DNA of 64,000 bases from Bacteroidota bacterium (GTDB lineage: Bacteria > Bacteroidota > Bacteroidia > Chitinophagales > Chitinophagaceae). Under the pieces are notes generated by a model that saw only the letters and a program-made list of their open reading frames with translations, did not search any database and was not told the DNA's origin. Location of the stretch: positions 1 through 64,000 of the forward strand of contig JAFDYG010000505.1 in NCBI GenBank assembly GCA_018267545.1, in the 5' to 3' direction. Position 1 is the stretch's first letter. Every line of letters begins with the position of its first letter. Positions 25,213-34,703 of this stretch are shown here, piece by piece. A program made the translations under genes and the position numbers.

Positions 25213-25707
25213 ATGAAATCCCGCATACTCCTCCTCTGCATCCTCTCCCTCTCCCTCATCAGCTGGGACCGCGCAAGCAAATCCCTTGCAAAAGAATACC
25301 TTGCAAACACACCCCCACGCTCCTTCCTCAACAACACCTTCCGCCTCGAATACGTCGAAAACACCGGCGCAGCCATGAGCATGGGCGACAACCTCCCCCC
25401 ACACCTAAGCTTCTGGCTCCTCGGCATCCTCCCCCTAACCATCCTGCTGGGACTCTTCACCTACCTCGTCACCCACACCCGCAACATCAGCCTCCCCCGG
25501 CTAACGGCCCTCACCCTGATCTTCGCCGGCGGTATCGGAAATATCCTCGACAGACTCCTGTTCGACCGCCACGTCTCCGACTTCATGATCATAAAACTAT
25601 TCTCCCTCCAAACAGGCATCTTCAACTTCGCAGACATATGGATAACAGCCGGAGTCCTATGGATCGCACTAGACTCCCTCAAGATCAAAAAGCAGCCTGC
25701 TTCTTGA
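25213..25707 (+). CDS. lspA: lipoprotein signal peptidase (signal peptidase II)
   Basis: A 164-residue inner membrane aspartic peptidase that removes signal peptides from diacylglyceryl-modified prolipoproteins. Four membrane helices are visible. Conserved boxes are WDRASK near 18, YVENTGAAMSMG near 47, GGIGNILDRLLFDRHVSDF with catalytic Asp113, and FNFADIWITAG with Asp141. Length is normal. Its natural substrates include the many lipoproteins encoded nearby. The last 23 bp overlap the convergent serine hydrolase gene. It is preceded by an A+T-rich acquired gene, so a second copy in the genome is possible. Confidence 0.95.
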   Translation: MKSRILLLCILSLSLISWDRASKSLAKEYLANTPPRSFLNNTFRLEYVENTGAAMSMGDNLPPHLSFWLLGILPLTILLGLFTYLVTHTRNISLPRLTALTLIFAGGIGNILDRLLFDRHVSDFMIIKLFSLQTGIFNFADIWITAGVLWIALDSLKIKKQPAS

Positions 25708-27016
25708 TCTTCATCACCTGCTTACCGTTTTCATAAATCGCAAGCTCCCCATCACCCGGGAACTCGATCTGCACGTCATACCCCTCTAAAAAAAACCTGC
25801 TATTCGATTCCGGATACAAAGTAGCCGTAGGTACCCCATCCCCCGACACCTTTATCGCATTCCCCTCCTTCTCTACCTTCATGATCTTCCCATTCGCCTG
25901 TACATACGAACCCGTATACGACTGAATTACCTCATCAGGCAGCGTAATCCGAACATGCGCCGACCCGCTTTTATTCATCGTAGCAAGCACCTGCTCACCC
26001 GCAGACAGGGCGCGCTTGATAACCAGGTCACTCACGAACATCCCATTGTCCCCATTTGTCATGACCACCACGCCGCTATGAGACTTAGGCAGAAAAATAG
26101 CCATAGTCCGAACACCCACATCCGAGCCCCCATGCTCCAGAGCATATTCTCCATTGGGAAGCCCCGTTACAAGTCCCCATCCCAAACATCGGTAATAATT
26201 GTCTTTTACTTTTATCTGCGGCCTGACCATATCGCGGAAAAGCGTATCCGACACCCCTAGCCCACTCATCGTATAGATCCCAAACCGGCAATAATCCCCG
26301 ACCGAAGCAATAAGGTCATCGGCCGCGCTTATCGGAGTATGCATAGAAATAGTATAAGGCCGTCCCTGACCATCATGCCACATCGCAAACCGCGTGCTAT
26401 CCATATCCAAACCCCAATAACGCATATCCCCAAGTCGCTGTGGAACCGTAAGCCATTTAGCAAGAAGAGCGCTCAGCGACTGATGAAATTTGTTCTCGAG
26501 AGCACGACGAAGATATTCGAAGCCTTCACCGGAGTAGCCGAACTTAGTACCCGGCTCTGCAATAAACTGTAGCTTCATACCCCCATTGTCCGTTCGCCAG
26601 TTCGGAAACCCCGTCTGATGGCTAAGCACAAGCCTCGTCGTAAGCTTAACCAAATGAGGATCCCCAGCCAGGTCAGGATCCACCCAGTAACGGGAAAGAG
26701 GTTCATCCAGATTCCACAACCCCGCCTGCACCAGCTTTATCGTAAGCATAGCCGTTACCGGCTTTGTCTGGGACGCTATATTGAAGAGAGTATTATCTGG
26801 AGCCGGATGCCCCTGCCGAAGAACGCCAAAAACCTTTAACCATTTTATTTTACCTGCTTCGATCAGACCGATACCGGCACACGGAACATGATTCCGCTCC
26901 ATCCAAACAGGAACATCCCGAATAAGAGAAGGAATAAGAGTGTCTGAAGACTGGGCCAAAAGAGTAGGCCCGGCATAGCATAAGGTAATAACCAACAACA
27001 GCAGTCGAAGTCGCAT
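25685..27016 (-). CDS. exported serine hydrolase (beta-lactamase/class C-like)
   Basis: A 443-residue exported serine hydrolase. The signal peptide is MRLRLLLLVITLCYAGPTLLAQ. The SxxK motif is SQTK with nucleophile Ser at about residue 82; the Tyr motif is FGYSGEG and the third motif is HGGSD. A C-terminal beta domain follows (YTGSYVQANGKIMKVEKEG). Relatives include esterases and D-aminopeptidases as well as class C beta-lactamases. The longer reading begins at TTG (27025), so the ATG at 27016 is preferred. As last gene of the PUL-like operon it may act as an esterase on glycan substituents (inference). Confidence 0.88.
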   Translation of the reverse strand: MRLRLLLLVITLCYAGPTLLAQSSDTLIPSLIRDVPVWMERNHVPCAGIGLIEAGKIKWLKVFGVLRQGHPAPDNTLFNIASQTKPVTAMLTIKLVQAGLWNLDEPLSRYWVDPDLAGDPHLVKLTTRLVLSHQTGFPNWRTDNGGMKLQFIAEPGTKFGYSGEGFEYLRRALENKFHQSLSALLAKWLTVPQRLGDMRYWGLDMDSTRFAMWHDGQGRPYTISMHTPISAADDLIASVGDYCRFGIYTMSGLGVSDTLFRDMVRPQIKVKDNYYRCLGWGLVTGLPNGEYALEHGGSDVGVRTMAIFLPKSHSGVVVMTNGDNGMFVSDLVIKRALSAGEQVLATMNKSGSAHVRITLPDEVIQSYTGSYVQANGKIMKVEKEGNAIKVSGDGVPTATLYPESNSRFFLEGYDVQIEFPGDGELAIYENGKQVMKIKKQAAF

Positions 27017-27039
27017 TGGGGTCAATTTCCCTAAATATA

Positions 27040-28614
27040 CTACATCCTCTTCAACCGCTCCTCTTCCAAATCGATTTGATACAATTCCAACCGAATAATC
27101 CCCTCATCAACCGCCGGGTCCCTATTCAGCTCCGTTAGATACCCCCGCTGACTTTCCAGCAGCTCGATAAACACACCCCTCGTTCGCTCATTCATCTGGC
27201 TATCTTCCGCAGACGTCATCTTCGCCTCCCAAATTTTCAAAACATGCTCCACCCCTGCATGCCCCTTATCATGCTTATCCTTCAAAAAAGCATAGCTATG
27301 CGTCTTCAAACCCTTCTTCACGTCTTCCCTGCTAACTTCCCCCGGCCTGCCGATCACAAGATTTTCGAATACACGCGATCGCGTAATAAACGCCGGCAAC
27401 GTCAACCCCTGTACCACCAGCGTAAGTAGGATGACGATAAATGTTATAAATAAAATAAGATTCCGCTGTGGAAACTCCATCCCATTATCCAATGTAACAG
27501 GTATCGCTAAAGCCGCCGCCAAAGAAACCACACCCCGCATCCCACACCATCCCAGCAGCAGCGGGAGCAACGCCGTCCTACGCCTGCTCCCCGATCTCGG
27601 AACCACACTTCGCCGGAACAGATAGGTGGCTAACATCGCCATATACGCACTGATAATCCGGACCAGGATCAACGCCCCCGTCACCAATACCCCATAACCA
27701 ATGGCCGTCCTCAGCGGAATACCCTTCACCCGCAGCCCTTCTACGATCTCCGGAAGCTCCAAACCGATAATCAGGAAAACGATCCCATTTAATATAAAGA
27801 CGAAACTCTCCCAGACATTAAAGCCCTGGATTCGACTATCGCTGTTCAGAAACTCGAGCCGCCTCGTCGACATAAACAGTCCCCCGCTTACCACAGCCAG
27901 CACACCGGAACAGTGCAGTTGCTCCGCCACCCAATACATACAATAGGGCTCGATCAGCGTGAAGGTTATACTGGAGGAAGCATCCATCTGCAGACGCTTA
28001 TGTACCTTGACGAAAATCCAGGCCAGCAGCAGGCCGATACCCACTCCGCCGACGACCATCCACAAGAAGCTAAGAGCCGCCTGCTGCCAGATAAACTGCC
28101 CCGTGCCGACCGCCACCAGGGCAAATCGATAAATGATCAAAGAAGAAGCATCGTTCAATAAACTCTCGCCCTCTAAAATCGCAGAAGTAGACCTGGGGAT
28201 GGTCACAAACTTCGTAATCGCCCCCGTGCTCACCGCATCCGGCGGAGCCACAATCCCGCCAAGCACAAGCCCTAGCGCGATACTAAACCCTGGGATAAAA
28301 TGATTGACGACCACAGCGACCGACACCGCCGTAAAAAAGACGACCAAAAAGGCAAAGCTGCCAATGATCCGCCACCACTTCTTCATCTCCTTAAAGGAAA
28401 TAGACCACGACGCCTCGAACAGCAGCGGCGGCATAAAAATCAAAAAGATCAGATCGGGATTTATCCTTACTATCGGCAAACCCGGTACAAAGCTGATCAG
28501 CAGTCCCGCTATGACCAGCAAAATAGGATAGGCAATCCGCAGTTTGTTCGCCCACATCTCCAATAGCACCACGGCGGCAACCATTGCGAGCAGAAATGGT
28601 AAATTGGCATGCAT
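27040..28614 (-). CDS. CPA1 family Na+/H+ antiporter
   Basis: A 524-residue inner membrane antiporter of the NhaP/NHE type that exports sodium in exchange for protons. About 12 hydrophobic helices are visible. Ion-site motifs are VAPPDAVSTGA near 125 and GESLLNDASSLIIY near 150 with the Asn-Asp pair. The last 100 residues form a charged cytoplasmic tail. It starts 11 bp after the fucosidase stop, in line with the glycan operon. Because that operon also holds a Na+-driven symporter, it may clear the sodium taken up with the sugar (inference). Confidence 0.93.
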   Translation of the reverse strand: MHANLPFLLAMVAAVVLLEMWANKLRIAYPILLVIAGLLISFVPGLPIVRINPDLIFLIFMPPLLFEASWSISFKEMKKWWRIIGSFAFLVVFFTAVSVAVVVNHFIPGFSIALGLVLGGIVAPPDAVSTGAITKFVTIPRSTSAILEGESLLNDASSLIIYRFALVAVGTGQFIWQQAALSFLWMVVGGVGIGLLLAWIFVKVHKRLQMDASSSITFTLIEPYCMYWVAEQLHCSGVLAVVSGGLFMSTRRLEFLNSDSRIQGFNVWESFVFILNGIVFLIIGLELPEIVEGLRVKGIPLRTAIGYGVLVTGALILVRIISAYMAMLATYLFRRSVVPRSGSRRRTALLPLLLGWCGMRGVVSLAAALAIPVTLDNGMEFPQRNLILFITFIVILLTLVVQGLTLPAFITRSRVFENLVIGRPGEVSREDVKKGLKTHSYAFLKDKHDKGHAGVEHVLKIWEAKMTSAEDSQMNERTRGVFIELLESQRGYLTELNRDPAVDEGIIRLELYQIDLEEERLKRM

Positions 28615-28625
28615 ATGCCCCTAAT

Positions 28626-30062
28626 TTACAACACATTCTCCAACTTCACCACCCACGCATATCCCCCGGAAGGAAGATTAGGATAAACCCCCTTCAAATC
28701 GACAACACACTTCCCCTTGCTAAACGTGAAGCTGACCTTCTTATCGGAAGAACCTAATAAACTAACTTTCCCCGGCGCATGCGCCAAACCCACCGAAACC
28801 ATCCCCGGCGCCGTAACGATCAAATACACATCCTTACCCTTCTGTGTCGCAAAAACATCCTTCCCCTTCTGCTCCGCAAAAACATCCTTCCCCTGAGCCG
28901 CATCCGCCCCGCCCATAGCAACCTTCGGCCCCGCCGTCGTCCCATAAATAGCCTCCCCATTCACCCCCAGCCACGCCCCAAGATCGGCAAGCCGCTGCTG
29001 CATAATCACAGGAATGCTCCCATCCGCCGCCGGCCCGATATCCAACAATAGATTCCCACCCCTCGCCACTTTCTGAATCAGCATATGTATCACCGCATCC
29101 GAGGTCTCATAATCCCCCAGACTCTCATTTCTATTATACCCAAAGGAACCCCCAATCCCCCGGCACTCCTCCCAGGGATGATCGAACTTCTTCTTGCTCG
29201 CATCCTCATCATGCACGATATCATACTCGGTGGTATAATATCCCCCATGCTTGCTCCTCGTCTCCTTCCCCCAGCGATCGTTGACCACCACCGAATTCTT
29301 CACCGGACTTTCGTTATACAACCAGGCCAAAAACTCCTGACTCTTCCAATCCCCGCTCGGGTGCTCCCATTCTCCATCGGGCCAAACAACATCCGGCTTA
29401 TACCGCATCACCAAATCCTTCAGCTGCGGCATCATATGCTCAGATACGTACTTCGAAAAGTCAGACTTATACAACGGATTGAACCACTCATAAAGCGAAT
29501 AATAAAAACCCATATGCAAACCCTTCGCCTTTACCGCATCCGTCAGCTCACCCGCCAGATCACGATGCGGCCCGACATCCATCGCATTCCAGTTCCACGA
29601 CTGCGCACTGGGCCATAACGCAAACCCATCGTGGTGCTTCGAGGTAAGGACCACGTACTGCGCACCCGATTTCTTGAATACCTCCGCCCACTGCTCCGGA
29701 TTGAAAAGCTCCGCCTTGAACATGGGCGCAAAATCCTGGTACAAAAAATTAGGCCCATAGGTCTTATTATGATAGGCCCTAAAAGCCTTCCCCACCTTGG
29801 AGCTATCCGTAACGAGCCTATTCCAATACCACTCCGAGTATTTGGAATAAACCGCATAGTCCTTCCCAACCGGGGCCCACGCCGGAACCGAATACACCCC
29901 CCAATGGATGAAAATACCCAGCTTGGCATCCCTGAACCACTGCGGAACAGGACGGGCATCCAAACTGGCCCAATCAGCCGTATAAGTTGGCTGTGCATAA
30001 ACCGCGTGAACCGCACCGCCACTCAAAAAAACCAACAACAATAACTTGAATACCTTCTTCAT
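28626..30062 (-). CDS. GH29 alpha-L-fucosidase
   Basis: A 478-residue exported retaining alpha-L-fucosidase. A signal peptide (MKKVFKLLLLVFLSGGAVHAVYA) is followed by the GH29 barrel: WFRDAKLGIFIHWGVYSVPAW near 45, AQYVVLTSKHHDGFALWPS near 120 and the nucleophile motif VVWPDGEW near 215. A beta-sandwich follows. The stretch KDVFAEQKGKDVFATQKGKDVY near 415 is a small internal repeat of 10-11 residues. ATG 30062 is chosen because it begins the signal peptide. It lies 5 bp after the preceding gene. It removes fucose from glycan side chains in the periplasm. Confidence 0.94.
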   Translation of the reverse strand: MKKVFKLLLLVFLSGGAVHAVYAQPTYTADWASLDARPVPQWFRDAKLGIFIHWGVYSVPAWAPVGKDYAVYSKYSEWYWNRLVTDSSKVGKAFRAYHNKTYGPNFLYQDFAPMFKAELFNPEQWAEVFKKSGAQYVVLTSKHHDGFALWPSAQSWNWNAMDVGPHRDLAGELTDAVKAKGLHMGFYYSLYEWFNPLYKSDFSKYVSEHMMPQLKDLVMRYKPDVVWPDGEWEHPSGDWKSQEFLAWLYNESPVKNSVVVNDRWGKETRSKHGGYYTTEYDIVHDEDASKKKFDHPWEECRGIGGSFGYNRNESLGDYETSDAVIHMLIQKVARGGNLLLDIGPAADGSIPVIMQQRLADLGAWLGVNGEAIYGTTAGPKVAMGGADAAQGKDVFAEQKGKDVFATQKGKDVYLIVTAPGMVSVGLAHAPGKVSLLGSSDKKVSFTFSKGKCVVDLKGVYPNLPSGGYAWVVKLENVL

Positions 30063-30067
30063 ATTAC

Positions 30068-33000
30068 TCAATATAAAATTGCTCCTATAAACATCGCCTG
30101 CCCCTGATAAGGGGCCCAATCCTTCACCACCGCATTACGCGTCTTCAAAATCGCAGCTTTATCTATCGGCGCCTTCGACAACCGGATAGTAGCCGTATGT
30201 TTCCCCTCCGGCAGATCCGAAAGGATAAAATAATTCAATCTATAATACGTACAAAACGCATCGAATCTACTAATGACCCTCGGCGCCTGCCCATCGATAA
30301 CCACTTCGACCGCTCCGGTCCCCGGCCCCATGATATCCGCCAATCCAAAACGCGTCCCCTTGAACCTCACCGTAACGCTCGCATCCGTCGACGAGGTCCC
30401 ATACACCTTCGGCAACAACGGAAAATATTCCCTCCCCTTCGTCACCGAATCCGTGATCCCCCAATCCCCGCTCAGCTTCGCATTCCCCGGTAGACTAATC
30501 ATCCCCGCCTCGCTCCAATTTTCCTTCTCCAACGCCGCCGGCAAATTATGCTTCACCGCAACCCCTTGCCCCGCCATCTTCAGCAGACCCTCACCCAACA
30601 CCCTCGTATATATCTTATGCCCGGTCTCCGGCAACGGATGCACCCCATCTATCGAAAACAAAGGCACAGCAGAAGAATCCTCTCTCTTCCCCAATATCAG
30701 CATCTTACCATTAGTAATCTCATCCACAACCCGCAACCCCATATGAATACTGGGAATATCATAATGCGACGCAACCTCTTCCATCGCCGTAACAGAAGTA
30801 GGAAACACCCCCTTCTGTAAAAGCGCAAGATTCTCCGCGGCAAAAGTATATATAAAACATACATCCGTAGAAGCCCCACCCTTCCTGATCTGTCTCACTA
30901 TCCCCTCCATCGTCTCCCTCACAAACCGCATAGGCATCTTATTATCATTGACCGCAAACTCGACAAATACCAGATCAGGCCGATGATCGATCACATGCTC
31001 CTTAACCCTGCACGCGCCAAAATCCGAACCCGTCCCACTCACCGCCGCCATGATCTCTTCGAACTGAACACCCGGATACTTCCCGCGAAGCCACGTCATA
31101 ATCTGATCCCGATAGCCGCCGCCCGCCCTCGTTATACTTCCCCCCAAAAAAGCAACCCGCACAGGCCCTCCACTTCTAATCTTCGCAAAAAAATTAGGCA
31201 ACCCACCCCTAATCGTAATCTCCTTCGCAGGCAACAACGAATCAGGCCTCCCATACCCCTTCATCGCCTCCAACCACCGGCCGGCAATAACCCTCGCCCC
31301 TTCCCGATTCGGATGCACCTTATCATCGATCGTATACTTCGACCAATCCCACCCCTTACTCTGATCCACAAATACCACCGTCGAGTCCCGCAACGAATCC
31401 ACCATCCGCCGAATAGCCCCATTCAATTCCGGAATATAGGAATACTTCGGCAGCTTGCCGCTGGTGATAACACCCGCCACAAAAACCAAAGCCCTTGGAT
31501 TGATTTTTTTAATAGTCTGTATAATAGTCAGCTGCGCCCGCACGATCCCCTGCACCGGAGCCTCCTCGACAAAATGATTATGGCCAGCATGCAACAAAAC
31601 CACATCCGCCGGAAACGCCCGATAGATGCTATCGATATGCGCAGCCAAAAACTCCGCCGTCTTCCCGCTAAACCCCGAATGATACAGGCTGTCGCCCCCC
31701 TGCACCGAAAGACGAGGCCCAACCAACCGCCCCGCAAACCCACTCGCCTTCATCAACGAATCCAACGGAAACAGATACGAAAAGAACCCCGGCCCTCCCT
31801 CCGTAATCGAATCCCCCAATCCCAACACCGTCATCCCATTAACCCTTCGCACCGGAAAGCTTACCCTACTCCCATCATTCCTAACAGCAACAATATCAAA
31901 CGCAACAACATCGCCTACGGAAGAAAGCGGAATCGAAAACTCGAACGGATAAGCCGCATCCCTAACCGTCTTCCATTCTCCACCATTGATGCTATATCTC
32001 AAGCTGCACTCCTTCCACTCCTTCTCCGTCTTATTACAATAAGCATAAAACACAGCCATCGTATCATTAGGCTGAATAATCATTGCCGTAGCCGTAGCCA
32101 GACTATCCTCCCTCGACACAACTCGAACAAATCTCTCCCCACCAACGCGCTTACCAGCCCCCCCCACTCCACCCAAACCAAAAATCCCCTTTATCTGTAC
32201 ACACCCCAACCCTCCCGCCGGCAATTCCACCGACACCTCCCCATTCACCATCTCCCCATTCACTTTCTTCCCCTCCTTATCATATATAACCACCTCATAC
32301 CGCTTACCACCTACCCACGGAATAACAGACCTATTCAACCGCACATGCTCCGTCCCCCCCACACCCGAAGTATTCGCAAACGCAATAAACAAATCCCGGG
32401 AATTCCGCCCCATCAAATAATTAAACGCCACCCCATCCGACACCAACGCCCGCGACGGCATCCACAGCTGCACCCCCTCATTACCCATCATCTTTCCCTT
32501 CTTCGCCCCATACACCTGGCTGCTCAAAAACGCATACCCCGGCGCATAAGTCCCCGGAAAATCAATCCTACCGGAAGAACGATAGTAAAAATCAGAAACC
32601 AAAAAATCCACCAGCAACGCTAGGTGCGGCCAAACATGGTTATAAAAGATCGCATTGTATTTTACATCATAAAACGGATGCATCGGATAATCCGCTCTTT
32701 GATACACATCCGTATGCAACGAAGTGACATAATAGCCCGGAAAATTAGCATACCGCCCCACAACAGCATTATAAGCCGCATTCCTCAATAACGTGTCCCC
32801 CGTATAATGAGCCAGCCTAAGCAGCCAGGCCGCATGATGCGCCAGCATCACCGGACCGAAAGCATACGTATTCGGGGCCTCCGGCACAAGCCCATTCAAA
32901 GAGGTCTGCCAAGCAGGAACCGAAGCCTCCGGGACCGCCGATACCTCATCCATCGGGACAAAAGGTGAACCCTCCACCGCACTCACCCGCCGACCCGGAA

Positions 33001-34702
33001 ATATCCCTTTGACAGCTCCCCCCTTATTCACAACAACATTCCCCGCCGGCGGCATAGGATTACTTCTCGTCCATAGCAAAAACTGCCTCGCCCCCACCAA
33101 AGCGGCTTCCAAAAACTCCCGGTCATGACTCTCCTCGAAAAGCTCGAAAAGATCGTAGATCCTATAACCATAGTCGGTAGTAAAGCCCGCTCCCCGGTCC
33201 CTAAGCCCCGGCGAGTCGAAGAAAGACTTCGAATAACGATAATATACCTGCTGCAGATACTCCTTCGCCCCCTCTACCGCCTTGCCCAAATCCTCCTGCC
33301 TATGATGAAGCCTATATCTCGCCAGATAATCCTGCCAGCTGCCTCCACCTGTCTCCGTATTCATATTCAATGACCTCCGATGACCGAAAAGTCGATCAAC
33401 CTCTACAGCAAAAGCAGGCGTACGTCCCCCCGTCAATTCATCCAGCCCCACCAGCTCCCCGATATCCGCACACGGTCCCTTCAACAAATGCGAAGGAGCC
33501 TGCGCCTGCCCCGGCGTATCGCTCGTCGAATACAAAAATTTCTCCCGGCTCATGACATATTCCATCATCGGAATCGCCCTGCGCCGCAAAATCTCATTAT
33601 TTCCCGTAAGCATCGCCAGACTCAACGAATGCAGCGCCGAAACATTCTTTACCGTCCCCGGTACATCGAACTGATAGTTCGATGCTTTCAATTCTTCATT
33701 CCACCCGCTATAAACATCGTTCATCGCAAAGTCCAGCATATTGTCCAAAACACCATTCAACGAAGTCCTCACATTCTCCCTCTCACTCCTATAATGAAAT
33801 ACCGAGCCCAAAATCCACGAGATCCCCTTCTGCCAATCCCCAGGATAAAGCAAATACACCAACGAAAGATGAAATTTATCCCCCTTCTTCAACCTCGCAC
33901 CAGCAGTCCCCGGCAACGGCGCATAAATCGAAGGCTGCGCCTTCCCATTCATACCCCGAACCGCCAATCCAAAAAGACTATTAGCCTTCGGCCCATCCTC
34001 CGGAAACACCGACCAAAATTTATTATCAGCCCTACCCGCATTGTTCCACTGCGCAGCCAATGCATACCGATAAGGGATATCCGACAACGACACCGCTAAC
34101 CCCTCACTATACCCATCATGATTCGTAAACACCGCCGCCGTATTGGCATAAGCCTCCTCCGTCAACGCAAACCGGCTCGGAAACCTCTTCCAGCTCCAGG
34201 TCAACGGCTGATAAACAAAATCCACCGCCGACGAATCCACCTGCGGCATTCCAACAAACCCAAGCGAATAATTCCCCGGCTTCTCCGCCTCGAACCCCAT
34301 CTCAAACACCGGCGCCTGCTGGTCCTCCACAAACTTCACCACCAACGACACCTTCGCAGCACCAAAAGAAAACACAATCCGCCCACCCTTCACCTCGTAC
34401 GATTTAGCCATCACCTCCACACTCCCAAGCGCCCCTATATCCTGCGTCTGCCCACCACCAACCTTCCACGCCACCACCCCCGGCTGCCCATCCATCGACG
34501 AACCAACCATCTCAGTCTCCCCCGCCCTATATACCAACCGCAGCTTTGCTAAAATCGTCCGCTTCAATCCACTCGCCTTATGCATGACCACAAACGACGA
34601 ACCACCCGCAGGCTGCACCGAGTAATAGGCATTCTCAATGCCAACCTGCCCCCAGACATCCACAGAAAAAAACAATAGCGCCGCAAAAACGAAAGTCTTC
34701 AT
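30068..34702 (-). CDS. giant exported protein: alpha-toroid-like region plus two SGNH esterase domains
   Basis: A 1544-residue exported protein (signal peptide MKTFVFAALLFFSVDVWG). Residues about 20-300 are a beta-sandwich. About 310-720 are helical with repeated Trp/Tyr-rich segments, looking like an (alpha/alpha) toroid of a lyase or hydrolase that I do not recognise. A first SGNH hydrolase has Ser965 (GLGDSITEGG), Asn in HAGHNHF and the Asp-His pair in DKVHPN. A second has Ser1189 (FLGGSITRAG), AVNDNK and DGVHPLPETGH. A C-terminal beta domain follows. It probably removes acyl groups and cuts the glycan in one polypeptide. It starts one base after the previous stop. Confidence 0.85.
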   Translation of the reverse strand: MKTFVFAALLFFSVDVWGQVGIENAYYSVQPAGGSSFVVMHKASGLKRTILAKLRLVYRAGETEMVGSSMDGQPGVVAWKVGGGQTQDIGALGSVEVMAKSYEVKGGRIVFSFGAAKVSLVVKFVEDQQAPVFEMGFEAEKPGNYSLGFVGMPQVDSSAVDFVYQPLTWSWKRFPSRFALTEEAYANTAAVFTNHDGYSEGLAVSLSDIPYRYALAAQWNNAGRADNKFWSVFPEDGPKANSLFGLAVRGMNGKAQPSIYAPLPGTAGARLKKGDKFHLSLVYLLYPGDWQKGISWILGSVFHYRSERENVRTSLNGVLDNMLDFAMNDVYSGWNEELKASNYQFDVPGTVKNVSALHSLSLAMLTGNNEILRRRAIPMMEYVMSREKFLYSTSDTPGQAQAPSHLLKGPCADIGELVGLDELTGGRTPAFAVEVDRLFGHRRSLNMNTETGGGSWQDYLARYRLHHRQEDLGKAVEGAKEYLQQVYYRYSKSFFDSPGLRDRGAGFTTDYGYRIYDLFELFEESHDREFLEAALVGARQFLLWTRSNPMPPAGNVVVNKGGAVKGIFPGRRVSAVEGSPFVPMDEVSAVPEASVPAWQTSLNGLVPEAPNTYAFGPVMLAHHAAWLLRLAHYTGDTLLRNAAYNAVVGRYANFPGYYVTSLHTDVYQRADYPMHPFYDVKYNAIFYNHVWPHLALLVDFLVSDFYYRSSGRIDFPGTYAPGYAFLSSQVYGAKKGKMMGNEGVQLWMPSRALVSDGVAFNYLMGRNSRDLFIAFANTSGVGGTEHVRLNRSVIPWVGGKRYEVVIYDKEGKKVNGEMVNGEVSVELPAGGLGCVQIKGIFGLGGVGGAGKRVGGERFVRVVSREDSLATATAMIIQPNDTMAVFYAYCNKTEKEWKECSLRYSINGGEWKTVRDAAYPFEFSIPLSSVGDVVAFDIVAVRNDGSRVSFPVRRVNGMTVLGLGDSITEGGPGFFSYLFPLDSLMKASGFAGRLVGPRLSVQGGDSLYHSGFSGKTAEFLAAHIDSIYRAFPADVVLLHAGHNHFVEEAPVQGIVRAQLTIIQTIKKINPRALVFVAGVITSGKLPKYSYIPELNGAIRRMVDSLRDSTVVFVDQSKGWDWSKYTIDDKVHPNREGARVIAGRWLEAMKGYGRPDSLLPAKEITIRGGLPNFFAKIRSGGPVRVAFLGGSITRAGGGYRDQIMTWLRGKYPGVQFEEIMAAVSGTGSDFGACRVKEHVIDHRPDLVFVEFAVNDNKMPMRFVRETMEGIVRQIRKGGASTDVCFIYTFAAENLALLQKGVFPTSVTAMEEVASHYDIPSIHMGLRVVDEITNGKMLILGKREDSSAVPLFSIDGVHPLPETGHKIYTRVLGEGLLKMAGQGVAVKHNLPAALEKENWSEAGMISLPGNAKLSGDWGITDSVTKGREYFPLLPKVYGTSSTDASVTVRFKGTRFGLADIMGPGTGAVEVVIDGQAPRVISRFDAFCTYYRLNYFILSDLPEGKHTATIRLSKAPIDKAAILKTRNAVVKDWAPYQGQAMFIGAILY

Positions 34703-34703
34703 A

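Noticed and set aside
30983-32623. A 546-codon open frame on the + strand, rich in Arg, His and Pro
   Set aside because: It lies antisense to the SGNH giant and exists only because the strand bias removes stop codons. It has no family features and the opposite frame is clearly real.
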